DNA of 64,000 nt from Sporosarcina sp. P32b (lineage in GTDB: Bacteria; Bacillota; Bacilli; Bacillales_A; Planococcaceae): assembly GCF_002743335.1 (NCBI RefSeq), contig NZ_PDZB01000009.1, forward strand, positions 41,653-105,652, given 5' to 3'. The notes below the pieces were generated by a model that worked only from the letters and a program-made list of their open reading frames with translations, ran no database searches and was not told the DNA's origin. The first letter of the stretch is position 1, and each line of letters begins with the position of its first letter. Position numbers and translations under genes: made by a program. Below are positions 50,894 to 59,866 of this stretch, piece by piece.

Positions 50894-52276
50894 ATGGAGA
50901 AGAAATTATCATTTTCATCGAGTCTCGTTATTGGGGTTATGCTATTCGCATTGTTTTTTGGAGCAGGTAATTTAATCTTCCCTGCAGAGCTAGGACAGCT
51001 AGCTGGAGATCAAACGTGGAAAGCGATGGCCGGCTTTTTGTTTACTGGAGTAGGTTTGCCTTTCTTAGGTATATTGGCTATCGGTTTTTCTGGAAGGAAA
51101 GATTTGCAAGACTTAGCAAGCCGAATTCACCCAGTATACGCTATTCTATTTACAGCGATACTTTACTTAACGATTGGGCCTTTCTTTGCAGCACCACGTA
51201 CAGGAGCTGTAGCATTTGATATTGGTGTTGCGCCATTTTTAAACGGATTTTCAATCGATCTCGCACGTTTTATATTTACATTAGCTTTCTTTGGTATTAG
51301 CATGTGGCTATCATTGAACCCTGCAAAAATTGTCGACCGGGTCGGTAAGTATTTGTCGCCACTTATCATTATCATATTGATTGGTTTAATTGGTATGACT
51401 CTTCTTAGTCCGATGGGAAGTGCGCAAGTATCGCAAGCGCCTTATAATGAAACGCCGTTCTTTACAGGTTTTCTTGAAGGCTATAACACGATGGATGCAC
51501 TAGCTTCGTTAGTATTTGGAATCATTGTGATTAACGCATTGCGTGCAATGGGCATTACTAGTAAGAAGCAAATATTGGCTTCTACGGTTAAGACAGGATT
51601 TGTAGCAGCTGGATTTTTAGCCATTATATATATCGGTATTGCTTATCTGGGTGCCACATCGGTTGATTTATTTGGCTATCTGGATGGTGGAGGTTCTGTG
51701 TTAAGTGAAACTTCCTCGCATTTATTCGGTACAACAGGTCTAGTGTTGCTCGGTGTAGTGATTATGCTTGCTTGTTTAACAACGGCTATAGGGCTACTGA
51801 CTGCATGTGGAGAGTATTTCCATACGATTATCCCGAAAATAAGTTATAAATTCTTTGTAGTTTTCTTTTCAGTATTTTGTTTGGTCGTAGCGAATTTCGG
51901 TTTAGCGAACATTATTAATTACTCGCTTCCTGTACTCGTTCTACTTTATCCACTGGCAATGGTTTTAATTCTGTTGACGTTCACTGGCCCTTTATTCCAT
52001 CAATCCAGTTTGGTATATCGAACAGCGACCATAACGGCTTTCTTTGTCAGTTTCATTGAAGCGCTTGTGAAATTTTATTCACTAGTAGAGAAGCCTATGC
52101 CGAATTGGCTTGAGACTGTACAAGAGGCGTATACAGCGTACATCCCATACTATACAGAAGGTATCGGCTGGTTAGTTCCAGTATTGATTGTGATAGTTGT
52201 AACGGCTATTGTAGCGATAGTAAACAATAAAAGAGCGCAAAGTGTCCAAGTGATCTCTACAAATGAAAAAGCATAA
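50894..52276 (+). CDS. brnQ: Branched-chain amino acid permease BrnQ
   Basis: The protein has 460 residues and about 12 membrane segments. It is an LIVCS-family Na+ or H+ coupled leucine/isoleucine/valine importer: FALFFGAGNLIFPAELGQLA near 20-40, ILYLTIGPFFAAPRTGAVAF near 87-107, LGATSVDLFG near 254, and YSLPVLVLLYPLAM. ATG 50894 follows GGGAGG; the longer frame from 50840 has no site. It stands alone between terminators. No defect. Confidence 0.92.
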   Translation: MEKKLSFSSSLVIGVMLFALFFGAGNLIFPAELGQLAGDQTWKAMAGFLFTGVGLPFLGILAIGFSGRKDLQDLASRIHPVYAILFTAILYLTIGPFFAAPRTGAVAFDIGVAPFLNGFSIDLARFIFTLAFFGISMWLSLNPAKIVDRVGKYLSPLIIIILIGLIGMTLLSPMGSAQVSQAPYNETPFFTGFLEGYNTMDALASLVFGIIVINALRAMGITSKKQILASTVKTGFVAAGFLAIIYIGIAYLGATSVDLFGYLDGGGSVLSETSSHLFGTTGLVLLGVVIMLACLTTAIGLLTACGEYFHTIIPKISYKFFVVFFSVFCLVVANFGLANIINYSLPVLVLLYPLAMVLILLTFTGPLFHQSSLVYRTATITAFFVSFIEALVKFYSLVEKPMPNWLETVQEAYTAYIPYYTEGIGWLVPVLIVIVVTAIVAIVNNKRAQSVQVISTNEKA

Positions 52277-52280
52277 AATG

Positions 52281-52313
52281 AAAACAGGATCCGATTATTC
52301 CGGATCCTGTTTT
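52281..52313. terminator. Bidirectional terminator
   Basis: AAAACAGGATCCG pairs perfectly with CGGATCCTGTTTT. It serves brnQ and the convergent gntR-type gene. Confidence 0.9.
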
Positions 52314-52322
52314 CCTATCTAT

Positions 52323-52991
52323 TTACGAATCGACTTTTTCAATCGAATGAAACTCCTCGATCGCGCGTAACCAATTTTCCCTCATAACTTTTGTAACTTG
52401 CTCACCATCACGCTTACTCATTAAATCTATAATCTGATCATGTTCTGTAATCGATTTCTCCGTCAGTATAATGGAATTATGAAAGAAGAGTCTACGTACA
52501 TGGGCTTGTAATGAGACAAGCATCGAAGAAATATATGGATTATTCGCTGTGTCTACAATGATTTGATGGAATTTTTCATCTGTTTTCAAAGCTTGGAAAT
52601 AATCTTCCTTTTCAACTGCTAGCGCGAATTTCTTATTCGTTTCACGTAATTTCTTAATAATACTTTCAGTTAGATTGGGTATGCAAAGTTCAGCTGATAA
52701 TGCTTGCAACGCAGCGAGTGGAGGGAGCAAATCTGAAATAGATTCACGATCTACATCTGTCACTTGGGTTGCTTTACCCGGAAACATTTGAACAAATCCT
52801 TGAACTTCTAATAATTGTAGTGATTCCCGTATAGGTGTCCGACTTACTCCAAGTGCTTCTGCTAATTCAACGTCATTTAACTTTTCTCCGGGCTGTAGGG
52901 TACCATCGATAATCCATTTTTGCAGTTGACTAAACGCATTTTCCTTGGCCGTCTTTCGTATGGGTAGTGCATGGTTAGTTGGTATAGGCAA
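52323..52991 (-). CDS. GntR/FadR-family transcriptional regulator
   Basis: The protein has 222 residues. TTG 52991 follows GGTGGGA, while the frame from GTG 53027 has no ribosome site. It has the winged-helix GntR N-terminal domain LQKWIIDGTLQPGEKLNDVE then LAEALGVSRTPIRESLQLLE, and an FCD ligand domain near 85-215 with acidic/His metal positions (DEKFHQIIVD, ITEHDQIIDLM). Divergent from the acetate-permease operon, it is the likely regulator of that operon. Effector unknown. Confidence 0.85.
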   Translation of the reverse strand: MPIPTNHALPIRKTAKENAFSQLQKWIIDGTLQPGEKLNDVELAEALGVSRTPIRESLQLLEVQGFVQMFPGKATQVTDVDRESISDLLPPLAALQALSAELCIPNLTESIIKKLRETNKKFALAVEKEDYFQALKTDEKFHQIIVDTANNPYISSMLVSLQAHVRRLFFHNSIILTEKSITEHDQIIDLMSKRDGEQVTKVMRENWLRAIEEFHSIEKVDS

Positions 52992-53283
52992 TTTATCCCA
53001 CCATCTTTCTCCAAAAGTTGTCTTCACGTAAAGCTATTTTTACTGATAACCAATATACAATATACTACAACTTTTTTCTGTTGTTTAACAGTATTAAGCA
53101 AAATTCAAAGAAATAATTGGAAATCTTCATAACGTCATATAAGATAATATTTAAAAATGTTGAGATAAATGCAAATAGTTCTTGTAGTTTCCGCTTGTAT
53201 TTGATAGATTAATGTCTATAGTGGATTTGCTTCCTTTAGTAGATCAAATTTTACAAATCTTCTAAAAAGTCATTGCAAATCTA

Positions 53284-53305
53284 GTAAACGTTTGGTATCG
53301 TTTAC
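53284..53305. promoter_or_regulatory. Inverted repeat GTAAACG-8-CGTTTAC near promoter
   Basis: The 7-bp perfect arms GTAAACG (53284-53290) and CGTTTAC (53299-53305) overlap the -35 region of the candidate promoter. This is a plausible binding site for the divergent GntR protein or for CcpA-like regulators. Confidence 0.5.
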
Positions 53306-53367
53306 ATGTGTACTATAACAAATGGATATCCGAATACGCTGTAATACATTATCGATTTAGCTTGATG

Positions 53368-53383
53368 ATGAAAGCGGTTTCAG
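53368..53383 (+). promoter_or_regulatory. Catabolite-responsive element (cre)
   Basis: ATGAAAGCGGTTTCAG matches the Bacillus cre consensus WTGNAARCGNWWWCAW at 15 of 16 positions. It lies 62 bases before the first gene of the acetate-permease operon, downstream of the candidate promoter, fitting CcpA roadblock repression by glucose. Confidence 0.75.
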
Positions 53384-53444
53384 TGAAATGGGGGGAATAT
53401 GAACTACTTTACTTCGTAATATAAAATAGAAAGGGGATTAACTA

Positions 53445-53771
53445 ATGACTAATCAAGTGGCACGTGGGAAATCCACGATGGACTATGAAAAGCTCGTTCA
53501 ATCAGAAGACTTTAAAGGTCTTGTAAAAAGAAAGCAAAACTTCTCTAGACCGTATGTTGTTTTCTTCTTCGCGGCGTACTTCCTTCTTCCATTATTAACT
53601 GGTTATACAAAAATTTTAGAAAAACCTGCAATTGGTGCGATGACATGGACTTGGATCTATGCATTCTCTATGTTCGTGATGGTATGGATATTCACATCCA
53701 TTTACATGAACAAAGCAAAACAATTTGATATTGAAGTAGATAAGATTATAGAGAAAAATGTTTTAAAATAA
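53445..53771 (+). CDS. DUF485 membrane protein (YjcH-like)
   Basis: The protein has 108 residues with two membrane segments (about 37-55 and 66-89). It matches DUF485, found directly ahead of ActP acetate permease genes: MDYEKLVQSEDFKGLVKRKQ then NFSRPYVVFFFAAYFLLP, TWTWIYAFSMFVMVWIF. AAAGGGGA precedes the ATG, and the symporter gene starts 13 bases after. It is thought to help the permease, though its exact role is not settled. Confidence 0.88.
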   Translation: MTNQVARGKSTMDYEKLVQSEDFKGLVKRKQNFSRPYVVFFFAAYFLLPLLTGYTKILEKPAIGAMTWTWIYAFSMFVMVWIFTSIYMNKAKQFDIEVDKIIEKNVLK

Positions 53772-53784
53772 GGGGGTTTAGTTC

Positions 53785-55332
53785 ATGAGTTGGATTTCAT
53801 ATGTTATATTCTTCGCAGTAATTGCGCTGACGCTCTACATTACATACTGGGCGGCACAGCAAACGACTACCGCAAGTGATTTCTATACTGCCGGTGGTTC
53901 ATTAACAGGTTGGCAAAATGGTATGGCGATTGCTGGTGACTACTTATCAGCCGCATCGTTCCTAGGTATCGCAGGTGCGATTTCACTTAACGGATTTGAT
54001 GGTTTCTACTATAGTATTGGTTGGTTAACAGCTTATCTAGTTGTTTTATTCTTGATTGCTGAACCACTACGTAACTTGGGTAAGTTTACGATGGCAGATA
54101 TGATTGGTGCTCGTTTCGGCGCTAAGAAAGTGCGTGGAGCAGCAGCATTGAACACAATTACAATCGTAATGTTCTACATGCTTGCACAATTAGTTGGTGC
54201 AGGAGCTCTTATTAAATTATTATTCGGTATCGAGTATTGGATTGCTGTTCTAATCGTTGGAACGATGATGTTAATCTACGTTCTATTCGGTGGAATGACT
54301 GCAACAAGCTGGGTACAAATCGTAAAAGCAATTCTTTTGATGTTGGGGACAATCATTATCTCCTTCTTGGTACTTATGAAGTTTAACTTCAATTTTATCA
54401 GCATGTTCGAGACAATGAAAACTGCTACTCCACATGGTGAAGCATTCCTTCACTCAGGTGTTGTCTACACAGACACAATCGGTCTTATATCAGTATTGAT
54501 CGCACTAGTTTTAGGTACTGCTGGTCTTCCACACATCTTAATGCGTTTCTTCACAGTTAAAGATGCGAAAACAGCACGTTCTTCCGTAATTTATTCTGTA
54601 TGGATTATTGGTATCTTCTATGTATTGACGATCTTCCTTGGATTTGGCGCAGCTAAATTCGTTGGAGCAGACGCAATCATTGCAGAAAACGCCGCAGGTA
54701 ACATGGCAGCGCCAATGCTAGCTGGAGTTCTTGGCGGAGACGCACTTGAATCCTTCGTAGCAGCTGTTGCTTTCGCGACAATCCTAGCAGTTGTTGCAGG
54801 CCTTGTACTTTCAGGTGCATCTGCAATCGCTCACGATATTTATGGACAAATCTTTAAAAATGGTAACGTAACAGAGAAACAACAGGTAAATGCTGCGCGT
54901 TGGGCTTCCATCGCTATCGGTGTATTCTCTATCCTTCTAGCACTTGGTTCAGAAAAGTTGAACGTTGCGTTCTTAGTATCACTAGCATTCTGTGTTGCTG
55001 CATCCGCAAACGTACCAACTATTCTTTTAACAATCTATTGGAAGCGTTTCAATACAACAGGTGCGGTTGCATCTATGTTGACAGGTCTTATCGTTGCGTT
55101 AGTTCTTGTTGCGATCAGTCCTTCTGTAATGAACCCAGTTGAAGGTGCTACTCTAATCACTGGTAATCCAATCTTCCCGTATGCTAACCCGGCTATTGTT
55201 TCCGTCCCTGCAGGTTTCCTTGCTGCAGTTATTGGTACACTTGTTAGCTCTAAACGTCACGAGAAAGATGAAGTTTCATATGCAGAAGTTCGTTTCAAAG
55301 CAGAAACTGGCTACAAAGAGCTCGATCTTTAA
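53785..55332 (+). CDS. actP: Cation/acetate symporter (ActP-like SSS family)
   Basis: The protein has 515 residues and about 13 membrane segments. It is a solute:sodium symporter like ActP/MctC: TTTASDFYTAGGSLTGWQNG then MAIAGDYLSAASFLGIAGA near 29-67, LAQLVGAGALIKLLFG, and GTAGLPHILMRFFTVKDAKT near 246-265. Imports acetate and related short-chain monocarboxylates with Na+ or H+. Codons here are unusually regular (many GTT/GCA/CTT), which suggests high expression. Operon with DUF485 and the cre site fits catabolite control. Confidence 0.92.
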   Translation: MSWISYVIFFAVIALTLYITYWAAQQTTTASDFYTAGGSLTGWQNGMAIAGDYLSAASFLGIAGAISLNGFDGFYYSIGWLTAYLVVLFLIAEPLRNLGKFTMADMIGARFGAKKVRGAAALNTITIVMFYMLAQLVGAGALIKLLFGIEYWIAVLIVGTMMLIYVLFGGMTATSWVQIVKAILLMLGTIIISFLVLMKFNFNFISMFETMKTATPHGEAFLHSGVVYTDTIGLISVLIALVLGTAGLPHILMRFFTVKDAKTARSSVIYSVWIIGIFYVLTIFLGFGAAKFVGADAIIAENAAGNMAAPMLAGVLGGDALESFVAAVAFATILAVVAGLVLSGASAIAHDIYGQIFKNGNVTEKQQVNAARWASIAIGVFSILLALGSEKLNVAFLVSLAFCVAASANVPTILLTIYWKRFNTTGAVASMLTGLIVALVLVAISPSVMNPVEGATLITGNPIFPYANPAIVSVPAGFLAAVIGTLVSSKRHEKDEVSYAEVRFKAETGYKELDL

Positions 55333-55353
55333 TAACTAGCTTGATTTTCAACA

Positions 55354-55402
55354 AATGGTTCTCTCTTCTACAAGCACGACAGAAGAGGGGGCCATTTTTT
55401 AT
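55354..55402 (+). terminator. actP terminator
   Basis: AATGGTTCTCTCTTCT pairs with AGAAGAGGGGGCCATT around ten bases, then a T run. Confidence 0.8.
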
Positions 55403-55562
55403 TAAAATGACACACTGCAGAAGTAGGCTAGACATTGATTGTTTATGGAACATTCCCGCTTGAAGAGTACTAGGAGGAAACATATAGGTACTGATGACAT
55501 TTGCATTTGAATAATATGAAGTGAAGTCGTGTGATAGCTAATACGAAACAGGGGGTTTTGAA

Positions 55563-57491
55563 ATGCTGAAGATGGTGAAAGATCAGGAATGGTATGATAA
55601 AATTCATGAAAATCCGTTATTTATAAACACGCCAAACAAGGAATTTGAACAGTTGTTGCTTGAATGCAAGCTGAGAATGTATGAAGAAGCGGAGAAATCT
55701 AACTATTTCAAAACACCCCAAGAAGGGTTGCTCATTGTGTTGAAAGGGTCTGCGGAGGTTCAGATAGAAGGACAAGATGGCAGCTCGGTAACACTGGAGT
55801 TTATTCAAGAAAATGAAATCATTGGCTTTTCCAACTTTGCTTACTATTTAGGGGAAATGGCTCGACCATTGGATAAACATCATATTGATATGGTCGTGGC
55901 AGAGGGCTCCGTTTGTCTCCAAGTTCCGTATGAAGTAATTAAGCATCGGATGGACGATCAAAATGTGCGCGATTATGTCTTGCGCAAAATGTCGATTCGT
56001 TTAGCGAATGTCTATACTTCATTAGGGGAGCAAGTTCGTTTGGCTGACGAATATGGTGAAAGTGAACCGTATGTCCGTCGAGTACAGGATTTCATGAGCA
56101 GTCCAGTGGTGACAATCCATGCGGAAGCGGAAACGAGAGAAATCGCTGAATTGATGATTAAACACTCCATCAGTTCCATTATTGTTACAGATCAGTCCGG
56201 TAAACTACTTGGAATCGTAACGGAAAAAGATCTGGTCGAACGAGTAATAGCGGGTGGAGGTTCTCCCATCGGACTTAAGGCAAAAGATGTCATGACGAAA
56301 AAACCGCATACGATCAAGGTATCCGATTATTATTATGAGGCTTTGACTAAATTTTATAAACATGGTATCAAGCATTTACCTGTAGTCAAAGCAGGCAAGC
56401 CTATAGGGATCGTGACATTTGCTACGTTGATGACGAAACGCGATCGTAACTCCATGAATATTTTAAAAACGATAGAAGAAGCTTCCTTTGAAAAATTACC
56501 TGTTGTTAAAGCGGCGATTTACGATGTGTTGTCCAACTTAATACAGGATGAAATATCCACGATCCATACATTGGAAATCATTACGAAGTTCTATGATCGT
56601 CTAGCTAAGCACTGCGTTATGCTGGCTGTGCAGTCACTTGAAGATCAAGGGAAAGGTAGACCACCTGTTGCGTTTGCCTGGTACCAGATGGGCAGTGGTG
56701 CACGTGGAGAGCAGTTTATGCTGACAGATCAGGACCACTTCCTTGTTTATGAAGATGTAACGAGAGAAGAGTCTCAACAAGTAGAGAACTATTTCGAACT
56801 TCTGGGCAATGAAATTGTCGTTCATCTTGAGCAAGCTGGATATACTAGGTGTATCGGATTCATGATGGCTAGTGAATCGCAGTGGCGTGGCACGATGGCA
56901 ATTTGGCACGAGCGTATTCGCCAATGGGCGCTGCAATCTACACCTGAACAAATCTTGCTCGGATACAACTTCCTGTCATTCCGATTCCTCTACGGTGAAA
57001 CTGCTGTCAATGATCGGTTTATTGAAATGGTCCATGATTTGTTAAGAAAATCTGCTACGTTTATTTACTATATGGCACAACAGGAAAGAGAAAAACCGAT
57101 ACCACAATTGCAACAAAACTTTTTGAACATTTTCAGGGGCCGCAGTAAAGCGGATGTGATTGATATTAAGAAACATGCTTTATTCCCGCTTCATCATTGT
57201 TTGCAAATCTTAGCGGTCAATAATGGGATTATCAACGCGACACCTCTTGAGATTATATCGGCTTTGCAGAAAAAGAAGAAATTCACTAAAGACTTTGCGG
57301 AAGAAATTCGCCATGCGTATGAAATATCCTTGAGTATTCGTATTTCCATGTCGTGGGAGAAACATTTACGCGGGGAGAAAATATCTACAGAAATCGACTT
57401 GCGCAAGCTGAGAAGATGGGAATTGAACGAATTACGTACAACGCTAGATACAGTCAGAGCACTTCAAACGCATTTATTATCAAAACTTTAA
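55563..57491 (+). CDS. cNMP/CBS/DUF294 nucleotidyltransferase-like signalling protein
   Basis: The protein has 642 residues. Domains in order are a cyclic-nucleotide-binding-like barrel (about 15-145), two CBS motifs (about 178-300; VTEKDLVERVIAGGG and IVTFATLMTKRDR), a DUF294 nucleotidyltransferase domain with GSGARGEQFMLTDQDHFLVY near 376 (the G-S-x-x-R and two-Asp pattern of GlnD-like enzymes), and a DUF294 C-terminal helical region. Such proteins sit beside acetate permease genes and a DnaQ-like exonuclease in many bacteria. Likely a nucleotide-controlled sensor of carbon status; the reaction is unknown. Confidence 0.88.
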   Translation: MLKMVKDQEWYDKIHENPLFINTPNKEFEQLLLECKLRMYEEAEKSNYFKTPQEGLLIVLKGSAEVQIEGQDGSSVTLEFIQENEIIGFSNFAYYLGEMARPLDKHHIDMVVAEGSVCLQVPYEVIKHRMDDQNVRDYVLRKMSIRLANVYTSLGEQVRLADEYGESEPYVRRVQDFMSSPVVTIHAEAETREIAELMIKHSISSIIVTDQSGKLLGIVTEKDLVERVIAGGGSPIGLKAKDVMTKKPHTIKVSDYYYEALTKFYKHGIKHLPVVKAGKPIGIVTFATLMTKRDRNSMNILKTIEEASFEKLPVVKAAIYDVLSNLIQDEISTIHTLEIITKFYDRLAKHCVMLAVQSLEDQGKGRPPVAFAWYQMGSGARGEQFMLTDQDHFLVYEDVTREESQQVENYFELLGNEIVVHLEQAGYTRCIGFMMASESQWRGTMAIWHERIRQWALQSTPEQILLGYNFLSFRFLYGETAVNDRFIEMVHDLLRKSATFIYYMAQQEREKPIPQLQQNFLNIFRGRSKADVIDIKKHALFPLHHCLQILAVNNGIINATPLEIISALQKKKKFTKDFAEEIRHAYEISLSIRISMSWEKHLRGEKISTEIDLRKLRRWELNELRTTLDTVRALQTHLLSKL

Positions 57492-57559
57492 GATAATATA
57501 GATAAAGGTCCCTGTACAAAATTGGCGCATAATGTACTATAGAGGTAGGGGGCGATATC

Positions 57560-58225
57560 GTGTTTTGGAAAAAGAAGAAATTGACATACGAATTACAGCA
57601 ATCAATTCAACTAAATACGCCGCTGCAAGATATGAACTTTACAGTATTTGATACAGAAACTACCGGTTTTGCTATTGGTGCAGGCGATCGAATGATTGAG
57701 ATAGGTGCCGTACAAGTTGAAGGATTTGAGGTTACGGATCATGTATTTCAAACATTCGTGAATCCATCCAGAGATATTCCTCCTGTTATTAGCAAACTGA
57801 CGACTATACAGCAATCACAAGTCGACCATGCACCGATGCCTCTTCCGGCTATCGAAGAATATTTTGCTTTTATTGAAAAACATAAAAGCGCAGGGTGGGT
57901 TGGGCACCATGTTAGTTTTGATGAAATGGTCATTAAGAAAGAATTAAGTCGTCAGAAATGTACATTTCAAACCCCTACATCATTCGATACGATGCATTTG
58001 ATTAATTATTTGAATCCTACGGGTGAACAGCAGGACTTGGAAGACTATGCACGTTTATTCGGCACGGAGATTTTTGAACGCCATCGTGCATTAGGTGATG
58101 CGTTGACGACAGCGCATGTATTTACAGCATTACTAAGAAAACTCGATCGTCAAGGCGTGAAGACGCTGGCAGATTTACTACGTATTAAAAATGGTGGAGC
58201 ACATACATTTGTTTCTCAATCTTAA
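57560..58225 (+). CDS. DnaQ-like 3'-5' exonuclease
   Basis: The protein has 221 residues. GTG 57560 follows GTAGGGGG. It is a DEDDh exonuclease: Exo I VFDTETTGFAIGAGDRMIEI (D31/E33), Exo II GHHVSFDEMVIKKEL with Asp near 122, and Exo III HRALGDALTTAHVF (His and Asp near 175-180). It probably trims DNA or RNA 3' ends or a nucleotide signal. It is placed next to the cNMP/CBS/DUF294 gene, as in many Bacillales and Proteobacteria genomes, which suggests a shared pathway. Confidence 0.88.
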   Translation: MFWKKKKLTYELQQSIQLNTPLQDMNFTVFDTETTGFAIGAGDRMIEIGAVQVEGFEVTDHVFQTFVNPSRDIPPVISKLTTIQQSQVDHAPMPLPAIEEYFAFIEKHKSAGWVGHHVSFDEMVIKKELSRQKCTFQTPTSFDTMHLINYLNPTGEQQDLEDYARLFGTEIFERHRALGDALTTAHVFTALLRKLDRQGVKTLADLLRIKNGGAHTFVSQS

Positions 58226-58331
58226 ATTCAGTGAACGGGTTTGTCATTCAATGAAACGTGAGTGACGGACTCGTTTGTTTATTATGATATAGTAGAAAGT
58301 AGAGAGTCGAATGGGTGGGGGACGTGAAATA

Positions 58332-58466
58332 ATGAATAAACGTCAAGCGATTTTATTGATCATCATTATAGTGGCTATTGCAGTGTATTGCTGGATACTA
58401 TTTTTTGAGTTACCAACTAAGACAGTGGAAGGTGCAACAACATACATAGAATCACTAATTAGTTGA
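58332..58466 (+). CDS. Small single-pass membrane protein (44 residues)
   Basis: A 44-residue frame starts at ATG 58332 with a GGGGG-rich ribosome site just upstream and ends at TGA 58464. It has a basic start (MNKRQ), one strong hydrophobic helix from residue 6 to about 25 (ILLIIIIVAIAVYCWILFF), and a short polar tail. Too short for standard gene callers. It probably shares a transcript with the SDR gene that starts 26 bases later. Function unknown. Confidence 0.55.
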   Translation: MNKRQAILLIIIIVAIAVYCWILFFELPTKTVEGATTYIESLIS

Positions 58467-58492
58467 TTCGTATAGAAAGGGAGCAGATACAA

Positions 58493-59218
58493 ATGGATAT
58501 TATCATCATTACAGGCGCTTCAAAAGGAATCGGTCAACAATTACTTAGTCAATTTAAAGAGACGGGAGCAACAGTGTACGGTATGGCACGGACGAATCCA
58601 GATCAGTTACATACGATGTATGAAGTAGATCTCGCAGACTGTGAGAGAGCGACTGCCATTCTTGGAGGAATAGTGAGTCAACATATGGACGAAGCTAGTT
58701 CATTCACATTGATCAATAATGCAGGTATGGTAGATCCGATCAGTTTGGTAGGTTCATTGGATGCTCAAAAAGTGGAGCAAGCGATTAAATTGAATTTAAC
58801 GGCACCGATTCACTTAATGAATACATTTATCGATACATTGAAAGATTTCAAGGGAACAAAAAAGATCATGAATATTTCTTCTGGAGCCGGGCGCAGTGCG
58901 TATGAAGGTTGGGGGATTTATTGTACGACGAAGGCTGGACTTGATCAGTTTTCACGTGTCGTTGCAGAGGAGCAGAAAATGGCGGATTATCCAACTGGAA
59001 TTGTATCGATTGCACCAGGCATTATCGATACAGGGATGCAAGAGACGATTCGTTCATCATCTGAACACCAATTTCCACACTTGAAGCGTTTTGAAGCGTA
59101 TAAGCGGGAAGGCCAGTTAAGCTCAGCCTTTGAAACTGCAGAAAAACTAATGCGATTTGTGAATGAAGTAGACTTTTTAACAATTGATCCAATTGCAGAT
59201 ATCCGTAAATTTGATTAA
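58493..59218 (+). CDS. SDR reductase, YueD-like (benzil reductase type)
   Basis: The protein has 241 residues. ATG 58493 follows AAGGGAG. It is an SDR: ITGASKGIG near 6-14, NNAGMV near 87, catalytic Ser in MNISSGAGRSAYEGWG near 135, YCTTKAGLDQFS with the Tyr-Lys pair near 149-153. It resembles B. subtilis YueD, described as a benzil reductase (benzoin forming), with ALSIAPGIIDTGMQETIR-like end segments. Natural substrate unknown. Confidence 0.85.
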   Translation: MDIIIITGASKGIGQQLLSQFKETGATVYGMARTNPDQLHTMYEVDLADCERATAILGGIVSQHMDEASSFTLINNAGMVDPISLVGSLDAQKVEQAIKLNLTAPIHLMNTFIDTLKDFKGTKKIMNISSGAGRSAYEGWGIYCTTKAGLDQFSRVVAEEQKMADYPTGIVSIAPGIIDTGMQETIRSSSEHQFPHLKRFEAYKREGQLSSAFETAEKLMRFVNEVDFLTIDPIADIRKFD

Positions 59219-59220
59219 CT

Positions 59221-59259
59221 AAAACCCGTTGCCACCATGTTAGGTGGCAACGGGTTTTA
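59221..59259. terminator. Bidirectional terminator
   Basis: AAAACCCGTTGCCACC pairs perfectly with GGTGGCAACGGGTTTT around six bases. It serves the SDR gene and the convergent mnmM gene. Confidence 0.92.
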
Positions 59260-59865
59260 TGATTCTCCAGCTTCTACTGTACGCACTTCTGTAAAATCTT
59301 TCATTTTCTCGAGTGCAAGTAAAAATGGAGGGTTTCTTCTTTGATTTAGCAATTCATAGCGGATCGCATGCACATCACCTTGGTGCAAAGTCGAGACATA
59401 GTCAAGCAGTGCATCACGTTCTTCAGCTCCACCTTCATGCCCATCGTATACGGTGATCGTGATAATGCCGGACTTTTTTAGTAAACCAAGTAACGCATCG
59501 AGTGCGGCAATCGTAGATGAAGGCGTCGTGATGATACTGGGATCTTCACTGTATGGTAAATAGCCTAAGTTGAACATAGCTCCGCTAATTTCGCCCTCTA
59601 CGTATTGGCGGACATTCGCATGGCTATCATGAATGAGTGTAGCGCGACTGGCTAGCTCACCAAGATGTTGCTCCGTTGTTTTAAGGGCTTGTTGCTGAAT
59701 ATCAAATGCTAGTACTTGTCCTTCGTCACCGACTAAGTCAGCTAAGAAGAGTGTGTCGTTGCCGTTACCAGCGGTCGCATCGACGACTGTATCTCCAGGC
59801 TGCACGCGTTCAGTAATTAGCCGTTTCGCTATCGGCAATACGCGGTGCAGCAATATGTTTGTCAC
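59257..59865 (-). CDS. mnmM: tRNA U34 methyltransferase MnmM (YtqB)
   Basis: The protein has 202 residues. It is a class I SAM methyltransferase like B. subtilis YtqB, which methylates the 5-aminomethyl-2-thiouridine in tRNA (MnmM). Visible are VVDATAGNGNDTLFLADLVG near 27-46, FDIQQQAL near 54, MFNLGYLPYSEDPSI near 95-110 (the NLGYLP motif of the family), and the last third with TITVYDGHEGG. GTG 59865 overlaps the ytqA stop (TAATGTG), so the two are coupled. Role in wobble-base modification. Confidence 0.85.
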   Translation of the reverse strand: MTNILLHRVLPIAKRLITERVQPGDTVVDATAGNGNDTLFLADLVGDEGQVLAFDIQQQALKTTEQHLGELASRATLIHDSHANVRQYVEGEISGAMFNLGYLPYSEDPSIITTPSSTIAALDALLGLLKKSGIITITVYDGHEGGAEERDALLDYVSTLHQGDVHAIRYELLNQRRNPPFLLALEKMKDFTEVRTVEAGES

Positions 59866-59866
59866 A

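Larger units (their letters stand above)
52992..53444. other. 450-bp regulatory region of acetate-permease operon
   Basis: No gene is supported here. It contains the inverted repeat at 53284-53305, a possible promoter (TTGGTA 53292-53297, 16 bases, then TATAAC 53314-53319), and the cre box at 53368-53383. The stretch 53040-53270 is AT-rich without a clear feature. Confidence 0.5.
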
